Shown in pieces: positions 24,718-32,984 of a DNA stretch of 64,000 bases. The number at the start of each line of letters is the position of its first letter. Within the stretch, counting starts at the first letter, position 1. The DNA comes from Lacrimispora indolis DSM 755. GTDB taxonomy: Bacteria; Bacillota; Clostridia; Lachnospirales; Lachnospiraceae. Both the position numbers and the translations under genes were made by a program. Location: contig NZ_AZUI01000001.1 of the NCBI RefSeq assembly GCF_000526995.1, positions 4,878,001-4,942,000 on the forward strand, read 5' to 3'. The notes beneath the pieces are model-generated. The model worked only from the letters and a program-made list of their open reading frames with translations. It was not told the origin of the DNA and searched no databases.

Positions 24718-24768
24718 CGCCTTTCTGGCATACCTTTATGCCCCAAGTACATGGGCAGGAAATATGAA
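24718..24768 (+). repeat. Interspersed hairpin repeat, copy A2
   Basis: Directly abuts A1. It has GGCATACCTTTATGCCCC, the shared AAGTACA loop and TGGGCAGGAAA. It lies 27 bp before the permease start codon. Confidence 0.85.
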
Positions 24769-24795
24769 ATGAGAAAATATGCGGAGGAATGATAG

Positions 24796-25710
24796 ATGAG
24801 TGGTTTACTGATATCCCTTCAGGATGCAGTTGTTCAGGGAGTTTTATGGGGGATTATGGTTTTAGGTGTTTACATCACCTATAAACTGTTAGATATTGCC
24901 GATTTGACGGTAGATGGTAGTTTTGCAATGGGCGGCTGTGTATGCGCCGTCATGATATTGAATTTTAATGTCGATCCCTGGGTTGCCTTGGGGATGGCGG
25001 CCATAGCCGGGATGGCGGCCGGAGCGGTAACCGGATTGTTACATACAATCTTTGAAATACCCGCGATTCTGGCCGGAATTCTGACGCAGATCGGGCTTTG
25101 GTCCATCAATCTCCGGATCATGGGAGGAAAAAGCAACGTACCGCTTTTAAAGACGGATACGATTATGTCTAAATTCATAGCGGTAAGCGGATTAAGCAAA
25201 CAGGCTGCCGCCATGATCATCGGAATCGGGGCTGCAATTATTATGATTGCACTGCTTTACTGGTTCTTTGGAACGGAAATCGGCAGTGCCATGCGGGCTA
25301 CTGGCAATAATCAGGCTATGATCCGTGCCCAGGGCGTCAATACCAACTGGACAAAGCTTCTGGCACTTACCTTAAGCAACGGGCTTGTGGGGATTTCAGG
25401 AGGACTGGTGTGTCAAAGCCAGAAATATGCGGATATCGGTATGGGGACTGGTGCCATTGTCATCGGCCTTGCCGCTATTGTTATCGGTGATGTGCTTATG
25501 GGAAGATTACGATCCTTTGGAAGCAAACTCACCTCTGCAGTAGTCGGCTCCGTCATATATTTTGTAATCCGTGCCGTTGTTTTGAGAATGGGTATGGATG
25601 CCAATGATATGAAGCTGTTGTCGGCTGGGATCGTAGCTGTAGCGCTTTGCGTTCCGGTCATGGTAAACAAATGGCGCATCAGGAAAGCTTATACAGAGGG
25701 AGGAGAATAA
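24796..25710 (+). CDS. ABC transporter permease (partner of the ABC_sub_bind protein)
   Basis: A 304-residue BPD_transp_2-type permease with about eight to ten membrane helices. Recognisable segments are YKLLDIADLTVDGSFAMGG, the GTEIGSAMRATGNNQAMIRAQGVNT loop that contacts the ATPase, and ALSNGLVGISGG-like and IVIGLAAIVIGDVLMG stretches. A GGAGGAATGATAG site precedes the ATG. The 250-bp gap after the binding-protein gene holds a strong hairpin and the A1-A2 repeats, which may dampen distal expression. Confidence 0.9.
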   Translation: MSGLLISLQDAVVQGVLWGIMVLGVYITYKLLDIADLTVDGSFAMGGCVCAVMILNFNVDPWVALGMAAIAGMAAGAVTGLLHTIFEIPAILAGILTQIGLWSINLRIMGGKSNVPLLKTDTIMSKFIAVSGLSKQAAAMIIGIGAAIIMIALLYWFFGTEIGSAMRATGNNQAMIRAQGVNTNWTKLLALTLSNGLVGISGGLVCQSQKYADIGMGTGAIVIGLAAIVIGDVLMGRLRSFGSKLTSAVVGSVIYFVIRAVVLRMGMDANDMKLLSAGIVAVALCVPVMVNKWRIRKAYTEGGE

Positions 25711-25713
25711 ACT

Positions 25714-26511
25714 GTGCTGGATATTAAGAATGTCAGAAAAACGTTTAATAAAAATACCATAAATGAAAAAAAAGCATTAAATGGCATTGATCTCCATCTG
25801 AATGAAGGCGATTTTGTCACTGTGATCGGCGGAAACGGAGCGGGAAAATCCACGATGCTTAATATGATAGCAGGAGTGTATCCCATTGATTCCGGCAAGA
25901 TCCAGATCGATGGAATTAACATATCCAGGGATCCCGAGTATAAAAGAGCCAAGTACATCGGAAGAGTGTTTCAGGATCCTATGATGGGAACAGCCGCCGG
26001 AATGGAGATACAGGAAAATATGGCGCTGGCCTATCGCCGGGGACAGGGAAGAGGCCTTGCCTGGGGAATCAGGGCAAATGAAAAGGCATTTTACCATGAG
26101 GCCCTTAAAAAGCTTGGACTTGGGCTTCAGGACCGTATGACCAACAAGGTGGGACTTCTTTCAGGCGGTCAGAGACAGGCGCTTACCCTTTTGATGGCGA
26201 CCTTAAAGAAGCCAAAGCTTCTTCTGCTTGATGAACATACTGCCGCACTTGATCCAAAGACAGCCAGAAAGGTTCTGGAGATCACTCAGGAAATTGTGAA
26301 GGAGCAGAATCTTACCACGCTTATGATCACCCATAACATGAAGGATGCCATCCAGATTGGCAACCGTCTTGTGATGATGCATGAAGGACGCATCATTTAT
26401 GATATTTCAGGGGAAGAAAAAAAGAAGCTGGAAGTGGAAGACTTACTTAAGAAGTTTGAGGAAGCCAGCGGTGAAGAATTTTCCAACGACAGAATGATTC
26501 TGGCAAAATAG
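25714..26511 (+). CDS. ABC transporter ATP-binding protein (same transporter)
   Basis: A 265-residue ATPase with GTG start, 3 bp after the permease stop. Walker A is GGNGAGKST, the signature is LLSGGQRQA, Walker B is LLLLDEHTAALDP, and the switch is MITHNM. The DEHTAAL form of Walker B is typical of the TrpZ-like and related families that serve ABC_sub_bind transporters. A terminator follows, closing the three-gene operon. Confidence 0.92.
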   Translation: MLDIKNVRKTFNKNTINEKKALNGIDLHLNEGDFVTVIGGNGAGKSTMLNMIAGVYPIDSGKIQIDGINISRDPEYKRAKYIGRVFQDPMMGTAAGMEIQENMALAYRRGQGRGLAWGIRANEKAFYHEALKKLGLGLQDRMTNKVGLLSGGQRQALTLLMATLKKPKLLLLDEHTAALDPKTARKVLEITQEIVKEQNLTTLMITHNMKDAIQIGNRLVMMHEGRIIYDISGEEKKKLEVEDLLKKFEEASGEEFSNDRMILAK

Positions 26512-26516
26512 CAGGT

Positions 26517-26571
26517 AAAAAACATGGGACAGGAGCCCTTTATATGTGCTTCCTGCCCTGTGTTTTTTTGT
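26517..26571 (+). terminator. Intrinsic terminator after the ABC operon
   Basis: AAAAAACATGGGACAGGA pairs imperfectly with TCCTGCCCTGTGTTTTTTT. Confidence 0.75.
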
Positions 26572-26666
26572 TTTAATGTCCGGAGATTCATTATCAAGGT
26601 ATTTCCCGGATATATCTTTTTTAATTGTTTGTAACATAATCTTAATAATTTTTTATGAGACCTGTA

Positions 26667-26695
26667 TCGCAAAGAATGACATTTTATGCTATAAT
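26667..26695 (+). promoter_or_regulatory. Probable promoter of the SH3/NlpC gene
   Basis: TCGCAA (26667-26672), a 17-bp spacer and perfect TATAAT (26690-26695). The -35 is weak. Confidence 0.45.
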
Positions 26696-26764
26696 TAGAC
26701 AGATAGGCTCATAGCCTGAATCGGCTTTCCGCTAGAAAACAGGAAGATGGAGAGAAAGTACAGG

Positions 26765-28372
26765 ATGGAAAACAATAACGAGAAAAAAGATTATACAATC
26801 CGTTTGGATAAGGCCAGAAAAAAACGCAGCCAGAATGATTACAAGAAACTTATGACACTGGGAGGCGCAGCGGTTCTTTGCGTGGCAGTCATTTCAGCGG
26901 CGGGAATGTCGATAAAAAATCACATGTCTGCAAAGCCGGCGGGCCTTGCCACAGGATCTGATGCCTCTGCCCAAAAGCCGGAGGAATCAGCGGATTTAAA
27001 GGTTAAAGCTGAATCTGAGTCTGCTGCCCAGGCCGCAAAGGAAAAAGAGGAAAAAGAAACGGTAATAAATTCCTATAAGAATTTGGGAATCATCCAGGTA
27101 TCGGGCTATTTAAATGTGAGAAAGGCACCTGGTACCGAGGAAGATGTAATTGGAAAGCTTCAGGGAGACAGTGCCTGTGATATCCTTGAGAATACAGAAT
27201 CCGGATGGTTTAAAATATCTTCCGGCGGAATTGAAGGATACATAAATTCTGAATATGTCCTGACAGGGGAAGATGCAAAGACAAAAGCAATGGACTTGGT
27301 AAAGCTGAGGGCTGTCGTCCAGACCGACAATATGAACATCAGGAAGGAACCTTCCACCAGTTCGGATGTGGTGGGTCAGGCACTTTTAAATGAGCGGTAT
27401 GAGGTCATAGGACAGACGGAGGGCTGGGTACAAATTCCCACTGGGTATCTGTCCGCAGACTACGTAAATCTGGAATACGGACTGAACGAGGCCAGAAAGC
27501 TGGATTTAAAGGCAATGATATTTAATCTATACAAGAATATCGGGATTTCAGATGTGGATAATTATCTGAATGTAAGAGAAGAGCCCAGCGAAAACGGCAA
27601 AATCATCGGGAAAATGCCCAGCAAAGCAGCAGGAAACATTTTGGAGACTACTGAAGACGGATGGTATAAGATCCAGTCCGGCAATATTACAGGCTATGTA
27701 AAGTCCGATTATATCCTCACAGGACCGGCGGCAAAGGATGAAGCAATGCAGGTGGCGGAGCTTATGGCCATTGTAAACACGGATATGTTAAATGCCAGGA
27801 CTGAGCCTTCCACTGATTCAAAGATATGGACGCAGATATCCAACAATGAGCGGTATCCTGTATTAAAGCAGATTGACGGCTGGATTGAGATCGAGCTGGA
27901 GGAAAACAGCAGCGCTTACGTATCCACAGATTTTGTGGATGTCCGGTATGCGCTTCCTGAGGCCATCAAATTTTCCCCGTTGGAGGAAAAGGCCAATGCA
28001 CAGGCTTCCCTCAGGACCCAGATCGTAAATTATGCCCTGCAGTTTTTGGGAAATCCTTATGTGTGGGGAGGAACCAGCTTAACGAAAGGGGCTGATTGTT
28101 CCGGTTTCACTTTATCTGTTTATGCTCATTTCGGCATCGGGCTGCCTCATTACTCCGGCTCTCAGGCAGGCATGGGCAAGGCGGTAAAATCCAGTGAGAT
28201 GAGACCCGGAGACCTGATCTATTATGCAGACAGCAAAGGAACCATCAACCATGTGGCCATGTATATCGGAAACGGTCAGATCGTACATGCAGCCAGCAGG
28301 CGAAGCGGTATAAAAATATCTACATGGAATTACCGGACACCGGTAAGGATCCGAAATATGATCGGTGATTGA
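26765..28372 (+). CDS. Secreted SH3-domain NlpC/P60 peptidoglycan hydrolase
   Basis: ATG 26765 has a GGAGAG site 10 bases upstream; an ATG at 26747 would add six residues. The roughly 535-residue protein has a short basic cytoplasmic N-terminus, one membrane segment (LGGAAVLCVAVISAAGMS), then four bacterial SH3-like repeats arranged as two duplicated pairs (GYLNVRKAPG, MNIRKEPST, NYLNVREEPS, LNARTEPST). The C-terminal NlpC/P60 domain has the catalytic Cys in GADCSGFTLSVY and the His in NHVAMYIGNGQIVHAAS. It likely cleaves stem peptides of the cell wall while the SH3 repeats hold the wall. It is monocistronic. Confidence 0.93.
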   Translation: MENNNEKKDYTIRLDKARKKRSQNDYKKLMTLGGAAVLCVAVISAAGMSIKNHMSAKPAGLATGSDASAQKPEESADLKVKAESESAAQAAKEKEEKETVINSYKNLGIIQVSGYLNVRKAPGTEEDVIGKLQGDSACDILENTESGWFKISSGGIEGYINSEYVLTGEDAKTKAMDLVKLRAVVQTDNMNIRKEPSTSSDVVGQALLNERYEVIGQTEGWVQIPTGYLSADYVNLEYGLNEARKLDLKAMIFNLYKNIGISDVDNYLNVREEPSENGKIIGKMPSKAAGNILETTEDGWYKIQSGNITGYVKSDYILTGPAAKDEAMQVAELMAIVNTDMLNARTEPSTDSKIWTQISNNERYPVLKQIDGWIEIELEENSSAYVSTDFVDVRYALPEAIKFSPLEEKANAQASLRTQIVNYALQFLGNPYVWGGTSLTKGADCSGFTLSVYAHFGIGLPHYSGSQAGMGKAVKSSEMRPGDLIYYADSKGTINHVAMYIGNGQIVHAASRRSGIKISTWNYRTPVRIRNMIGD

Positions 28373-28377
28373 TTTAA

Positions 28378-28438
28378 GGCTTCCGGATTGAAATTTAATT
28401 GATATTTCGATTAAATTTCAATCCGGGAGCTTTTTGCT
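28378..28438 (+). terminator. Intrinsic terminator after the NlpC/P60 gene
   Basis: A 22-bp nearly perfect stem (GGCTTCCGGATTGAAATTTA arm from 28378, complement ending near 28431) followed by TTTTTGCTTTT. Confidence 0.85.
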
Positions 28439-28448
28439 TTTCCCCGGG

Positions 28449-28477
28449 TTTACAAATTCTGGAAAATGGATTATAAT
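28449..28477 (+). promoter_or_regulatory. Sigma-A promoter of the XdhC-ABC operon
   Basis: TTTACA (28449-28454), a 17-bp spacer and TATAAT (28472-28477), upstream of the decayed first gene. Confidence 0.65.
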
Positions 28478-28526
28478 GAGTACGCCGTTATAATTTTGAA
28501 AATACAACGGAAAGGCAGGATCCGGT

Positions 28527-28758
28527 ATGAAGGCAGGTGCGGTCATTTTTGCGGCGGGACATAAAAGTGCCGCCAGTACATTTAAACCATTGATGCCCAT
28601 TGGAGGGACAACCGTTATCAGACGGAGCAGAGGGTGGATTTTCCCAACTCACACCTAAGACTAAGGATTTTCTGAACCGGTTCCTAAGCATGGAAAAAGA
28701 GTTGAATGAAAAAACAGAAGAACTGTTTATGAAATATTTTGAGGGGGTATTAAAATGA
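28527..28758 (+). pseudogene. Decayed MobA-like nucleotidyltransferase gene
   Basis: From ATG 28527 (with AGGCAGGA site) the frame encodes MKAGAVIFAAGHKSAAS then FKPLMPIGGTTVI, the N-terminal nucleotide-binding motif of MobA/IspD-like NTP transferases, but it stops at 28656. A second frame, shifted by +1, runs from about 28633 to the TGA at 28756-28758, encodes a helical tail ending MKYFEGVLK, and overlaps the XdhC start as ATGA. The simplest reading is that a full-length first gene lost its middle by deletion with a frameshift, keeping its two ends. Such NTP transferases often accompany XdhC in molybdopterin cytidylation clusters. Confidence 0.65.
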
Positions 28759-29786
28759 GGCAGATGTTTAAAGCAGTTTTAGAAACTTTGGAAAAAGGCG
28801 AGGATGGAGTTTTAGTAACCATTATTGCAAGCTCCGGATCCACTCCCAGAGGTGCAGGATCCCATATGCTGGTAAGGCGGGACGGGACCACGGAAGGAAC
28901 TATCGGGGGCGGAGCGGTGGAATACCGGTCCATTCAGAGATCACAAAAGGCGATTGAGGAAAAGGCATCCTATATCCACAGCTTTGTCCTGGGAAAAGAA
29001 CAGGTAGCTGATCTGGGCATGATCTGTGGTGGCGATGTGGTGGTATACTTTCAGTATTTGGACCATGAAAATCAGGAATTTATTGACTTGTGCAGGAGGA
29101 TAGAAGAAGCCTATGACAAGGATGAAGACAGCTGGCTTATTATGGATATTTCCAGTGAATCCACATGGGGGCTGGGAATCTACAGTAAATCAGCGGGATT
29201 TACAGGAATAGAAGGAATTGCTGAAGAAGAAAGAAAAATTCTTCTTCAGAATAAGGCGGTTCAGAAAAACTTTGGTGAACGCAAGTATTACAGCGAGCCT
29301 CTGGTCCGGGCCGGCTGTGTCTATATTTTTGGAGGCGGACATGTGGCACAGGAATTGGTACCGGTCCTGGCGCATGTAGGATTCCGGTGTGCTGTTTTTG
29401 ATGACCGGCCGGAGTTTGCCAATGAAACACTGTTTCCCCAGGCAGAGAAGACCATTGCAGGGGATTATGAAAGGATTTTTGATTACCTTGAATTAAGGGA
29501 ATGTGATTATGTCTGTGTTATGACCAGAGGACACCAGTCGGATTATGTTGTCCAAAGACAGGTCCTTACAAAAAATGTCTGTTATATCGGCGTAATCGGC
29601 AGCCGAAGGAAGCTGGAAACTCTGGCCGGAAAGCTTATGGCAGACGGCGTTACCAGAGAACAGATCGACAGCTGCCACAGCCCTATCGGTCTGGAAATTT
29701 ATGCAGAAACACCCGCTGAGATCGCCATCAGTGTGGCAGGAGAACTGATTGCTGTCAGGGCTCTGCGGGAAGGGCGAAAAAAATAA
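28755..29786 (+). CDS. XdhC/CoxI family protein
   Basis: A 343-residue protein with the N-terminal XdhC_CoxI domain (SSGSTPRGAGSHMLV; GTIGGGAVEY) and the C-terminal Rossmann domain (YIFGGGHVAQELVPV, DDRPEFAN, CVMTRGHQSDY, YIGVIGSRRK, HSPIGLEIYAETPAEIA). XdhC proteins bind molybdopterin cofactor and help sulfurate and insert it into xanthine-dehydrogenase-type hydroxylases. No hydroxylase is in this window. The start overlaps the stop of the decayed gene (ATGA), and the stop overlaps the next start by one base. Confidence 0.9.
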   Translation: MRQMFKAVLETLEKGEDGVLVTIIASSGSTPRGAGSHMLVRRDGTTEGTIGGGAVEYRSIQRSQKAIEEKASYIHSFVLGKEQVADLGMICGGDVVVYFQYLDHENQEFIDLCRRIEEAYDKDEDSWLIMDISSESTWGLGIYSKSAGFTGIEGIAEEERKILLQNKAVQKNFGERKYYSEPLVRAGCVYIFGGGHVAQELVPVLAHVGFRCAVFDDRPEFANETLFPQAEKTIAGDYERIFDYLELRECDYVCVMTRGHQSDYVVQRQVLTKNVCYIGVIGSRRKLETLAGKLMADGVTREQIDSCHSPIGLEIYAETPAEIAISVAGELIAVRALREGRKK

Positions 29787-30424
29787 TGGGAAAATTTCTG
29801 TTTTTAAAAGGTGATTCCGGAGAAGGAAAGACAACCTTGCTTTTTGAATGTTTAAGATCCTGGCACCGGCTGATGGGAGGGTTTTATTCACAGCGCTTAA
29901 TAATGGAAGATGGAATGACTATGGGATTTCGAATGGTTCCTGCAGAGGAAGACTGGATTCCGGCAGCTCCCTATAAAAAAGGAATGACTAATGTTTTTAT
30001 TGAACGGACTGAACATGGATTCCATAAAAATCCTGAACTTTTTGAAACCGTTGGTGTGGATATTCTGCGTTCTTCCGCTCAGAGCAGACTCTGCCTTTTG
30101 GATGAAATAGGCGGGGTAGAGCTTTTTGTGCCGGAATTTATGGAGGAGGTTCTTTGCTGTATTGATGGTCCGGTTCCATGCATCGGAGTATTAAAAAACC
30201 GGAAAAATCTGGAGTCCATGAGGACCAGAATCCCCATACAGACGGATACGGACAAGCTTCTCCTGGACTTGGAGGAAAAACTTGAAAAACGGTCAAATGG
30301 GCGGATACTTACGTTTGAGCGCGACAGAAAAGAACACATCCGTATGGAAATTATGGATTTTTTGAGAGAATGCGGGGAAAAGGAAGGAATGGAAACACAT
30401 GGTAGAAAGGGACTGGGTTTATAA
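29786..30424 (+). CDS. P-loop NTPase of the NTPase_1/THEP1-like group
   Basis: A 212-residue protein beginning MGKFLFLKGDSGEGKTTLL, which contains the Walker A GDSGEGKTT. The Walker B-like CLLDEIGGVEL matches the DEIG-x-E motif of the nucleoside-triphosphatase NTPase_1 family. In this family the enzyme hydrolyses NTPs, and in metal or cofactor clusters it may act as a GTPase helper. It overlaps XdhC by one base and the permease by 26 bp, so it is a true member of the operon. Its precise role is unknown; it could supply nucleotide energy to cofactor handling. Confidence 0.75.
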   Translation: MGKFLFLKGDSGEGKTTLLFECLRSWHRLMGGFYSQRLIMEDGMTMGFRMVPAEEDWIPAAPYKKGMTNVFIERTEHGFHKNPELFETVGVDILRSSAQSRLCLLDEIGGVELFVPEFMEEVLCCIDGPVPCIGVLKNRKNLESMRTRIPIQTDTDKLLLDLEEKLEKRSNGRILTFERDRKEHIRMEIMDFLRECGEKEGMETHGRKGLGL

Positions 30425-31415
30425 AAGACGTTTTGGAATCATAGTGCTCTTATTTATTGTCTGCTTTTTGGGTTCCTTTTTGCTTGGACGGTACCCGGTA
30501 TACCCGGACACGCTTTTAAAAGTCCTTCTTGCCAAAGTTTTTCCTATAGAAATCTCTTGGCCTGCCCAGATAGAGACTGTTGTTTTTCGTGTCCGTCTTC
30601 CAAGAGTTTTCATGGCAGCATTGATCGGAGGAGGATTGTCCTGTGCAGGCGCCGCTTATCAGGGGATTTTTAAAAATCCCATGGTATCACCGGATGTTCT
30701 GGGAGCCTCCTCGGGCGCAGGATTAGGCGCTGCCCTGGGACTGTTTTTGTCATTGGGTTATAACGGAGTAACAATCAGTGCCTTTCTTTTTGGTCTTGGT
30801 GCCGTAGGAATTGTCTGCCTCATCAGCAGCCGGGTAAAATATAATCCCGTGCTGGGGCTGGTGTTGTCCGGCATGATGATAAGTTCCCTTGCTTCCGCAG
30901 CAGTATCTTTTTTAAAGCTGGTGGCGGATCCGGCCAATACACTTCCGGTCATTACCTACTGGCTTATGGGAAGCCTGGCATCCATCCGTCAGAAAGATGT
31001 GATGTTTGCTGCTCCATGGATCCTGATGGGAATCCTTCCGATTTATCTTCTCCGGTGGCGGATCAATGTTTTAAGCCTTGGGGAAGAGGAGGCGAGGAGC
31101 ATGGGGATCAATGGAGGAAGGCTTCGTCTTATCATTGTTGTCAGTGCATCTTTGATTACTTCAGCATCAGTTTCAGTAAGCGGGCATATCGGCTGGGTGG
31201 GACTGGTAATTCCTCATTTTGCAAGAATGCTGGTAGGAAGTGATTACCGCAGGCTGTTGCCGGCCTCCCTGCTTATGGGCGGCAGTTTTCTGCTGATCGT
31301 GGATAATTTTGCAAGGCTTTTGGCTACCAGTGAGGTTCCTATCGGCATTTTGACTGCATTTGTTGGTGCTCCGTTCTTTTTATATCTGATTTTACGGGAA
31401 GGAAACCGGTTATAG
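30399..31415 (+). CDS. FecCD/BtuC-type ABC transporter permease
   Basis: A 338-residue permease with about ten helices. Typical FecCD motifs are RLPRVFMAALIGGGLSCAGA, YQGIFKNPMVSPDVLGASSGAG and GHIGWVGLVIPHFARMLVGSDYR. Members import siderophore-iron, B12, haem or, as in MolB, molybdate. The N-terminus overlaps the NTPase gene by 26 bp and is preceded by GGAAGG. The XdhC/DUF364 context points to a metal or molybdenum-related ligand rather than a simple siderophore (inference). Confidence 0.9.
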   Translation: MVERDWVYKRRFGIIVLLFIVCFLGSFLLGRYPVYPDTLLKVLLAKVFPIEISWPAQIETVVFRVRLPRVFMAALIGGGLSCAGAAYQGIFKNPMVSPDVLGASSGAGLGAALGLFLSLGYNGVTISAFLFGLGAVGIVCLISSRVKYNPVLGLVLSGMMISSLASAAVSFLKLVADPANTLPVITYWLMGSLASIRQKDVMFAAPWILMGILPIYLLRWRINVLSLGEEEARSMGINGGRLRLIIVVSASLITSASVSVSGHIGWVGLVIPHFARMLVGSDYRRLLPASLLMGGSFLLIVDNFARLLATSEVPIGILTAFVGAPFFLYLILREGNRL

Positions 31416-31425
31416 AGGAGGAGAT

Positions 31426-32199
31426 ATGGAACTGACGGTAAAAGATTTAGAATTCGGCTATCATTGTTTTCCGGTATTAAAGGGGATTAATTTTTCCTTC
31501 AACAAAGGAGAACTGGTCTGTGTTCTTGGGAAAAACGGAGCAGGGAAGAGTACGCTTTTTCGCTGCATGTTAGGTTTGCTGAAGGGATACCAGGGGGAGA
31601 TTCTGATTGACGGAACGGAACGCCGGCACTTTTCAGAAAGGGAATTGGCCGGACGGATCGCCTATATCCCCCAGAATCACGATACTGCATTCTCTTTTTC
31701 GGTTCTGGATATGGTTTTGATGGGAACAACCGCTTCCCTGCCCCGCTTTGCAGGGCCGGGACCAAAGGAAAAAGACAGGGCAATGAATGCTTTAAAGCTA
31801 TTAAGGATTGCTGGTCTAAGGGACCGTATATTCGGGCAGATCAGCGGCGGAGAGCAGCAGCTTGTGCTGATTGCAAGGGCAATCGCCCAGGAGGCAAAAA
31901 TACTGGTCATGGATGAGCCATGTTCCAGCTTGGATTACGGCAACCAGATCAGGGTCATGAAGGAGCTGCGTACCTTGTCAGAAAAGGGATATTTAATTGT
32001 GCAGTCCACCCATAATCCGGAGCATGTCTTTCACTTTGCCCATAAATCGCTGGTGATGATGGATGGAAAGATAAGGGCTTTGGGTGAGCCGGACAAGATC
32101 TTGACAAAGGAGCTTTTGGAAGGCGTGTACCAGGTGCCAATTGAGATCTATGAAGATTTAAAAAGCGGGAAAAAGGTTTGTATGCCTGGGGAAGGGTGA
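31426..32199 (+). CDS. FepC/BtuD-type ABC transporter ATP-binding protein
   Basis: A 257-residue ATPase with Walker A GKNGAGKST, a YIPQNHDTAFSFSVLDMVLMG Q-loop region, signature ISGGEQQL, Walker B ILVMDEPCSSLD and switch STHNPE. The Q-loop wording (PQ-x-h-x-FxFSVLDMVLMG) is typical of the iron/B12/molybdate group. An AGGAGGAG site precedes the ATG. The stop TGA overlaps the preferred ATG of the DUF364 gene. Confidence 0.92.
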   Translation: MELTVKDLEFGYHCFPVLKGINFSFNKGELVCVLGKNGAGKSTLFRCMLGLLKGYQGEILIDGTERRHFSERELAGRIAYIPQNHDTAFSFSVLDMVLMGTTASLPRFAGPGPKEKDRAMNALKLLRIAGLRDRIFGQISGGEQQLVLIARAIAQEAKILVMDEPCSSLDYGNQIRVMKELRTLSEKGYLIVQSTHNPEHVFHFAHKSLVMMDGKIRALGEPDKILTKELLEGVYQVPIEIYEDLKSGKKVCMPGEG

Positions 32200-32948
32200 T
32201 GAATATGTGGGAAATGTATGACAGTCTGATAGAACCAATACCAGATGACGTAAAGATAGAAGATTATTTTGCCGGAATCCAGTGGACTTCGGTGACTGTC
32301 TGCGGCTGTACAGGTGCGACGGCGACAAATCCGCTTCAGACCATATCAAGAACTGAAAAAAATATCTTGGACATGTCATGGAAGGAAGCTGCAGGACTGA
32401 TAAAATCATGGAATTTTACGGAAGCCAGCATAGGTGCCGCGGCGGTAAATGCCTATTATAATCAGCCGGACCGGATCAGCAGGCTGGAAAGGGAAGGTGC
32501 AATCAGGATGTTGTCCAGGGAAGATGCCTTTATGGCACATAGTGAGGATATCAAAGGAAAAAAGGTGGCGACCATCGGACATTTCTGCTTTGCTGAGGAG
32601 TATTTTAAAGAAGCAAAATCCTGCGTAATTCTGGAACGCAATCCAAAGGATGGCGATTATCCGGACAGTGCCTGTGAATATGTTCTTTCAGACAGAGATT
32701 ATGTATTTATCACTGGATTTACCCTGGTTAATAAAACCCTTCCAAGGCTGTTGGAGCTGTCGCGGAATGCCAAAGTCATATTAGTGGGGCCCAGTGTGGC
32801 TCTTGCTCCTGAACTTTTTGATTTTGGTGTGTGGGAGCTGGCAGGCACACTTATTACAGATAAAAAGCTTACAGAGGAATTTGTTAAAAAAGGAGAGCAC
32901 AAGGCGGTAATCCGTTCTGGTTTACCGGTAAGGCTTTCCCTAAAATAA
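32199..32948 (+). CDS. DUF364 (PF04016) putative heavy-metal chelation protein
   Basis: ATG 32199 overlaps the TGA of the ATPase gene and follows GGGGAAGGG; an ATG at 32178 would give a 22-bp overlap. The roughly 249-residue protein has an N-terminal enolase-like region (IQWTSVTVCGCTGATATNPL) and a C-terminal Rossmann-like half (KKVATIGHFCFAEEY; DYVFITGFTLVNKTLPRLLEL; VILVGPSVALAPELFDFGVWELAGTL). The family's crystal structure was interpreted as a possible heavy-metal chelator. Its place between transporter parts suggests that it handles the imported metal or oxyanion. Biochemical function is unproven. Confidence 0.82.
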   Translation: MNMWEMYDSLIEPIPDDVKIEDYFAGIQWTSVTVCGCTGATATNPLQTISRTEKNILDMSWKEAAGLIKSWNFTEASIGAAAVNAYYNQPDRISRLEREGAIRMLSREDAFMAHSEDIKGKKVATIGHFCFAEEYFKEAKSCVILERNPKDGDYPDSACEYVLSDRDYVFITGFTLVNKTLPRLLELSRNAKVILVGPSVALAPELFDFGVWELAGTLITDKKLTEEFVKKGEHKAVIRSGLPVRLSLK

Positions 32949-32954
32949 ATATAA

Positions 32955-32968
32955 GCCGCAAATGCGGC
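32955..32968 (+). other. Intercistronic hairpin before the binding-protein gene
   Basis: GCCGC-AAAT-GCGGC, followed by the GGGGGA Shine-Dalgarno. It may stabilise or separate the distal mRNA segment for a more abundant lipoprotein. Confidence 0.45.
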
Positions 32969-32984
32969 AGAATAGGGGGATTAT

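Noticed and set aside
24668..24768. Tandem repeats A1-A2 as a CRISPR array
   Set aside because: Only two abutting units, no unique spacers, and related single copies lie elsewhere; no cas genes.
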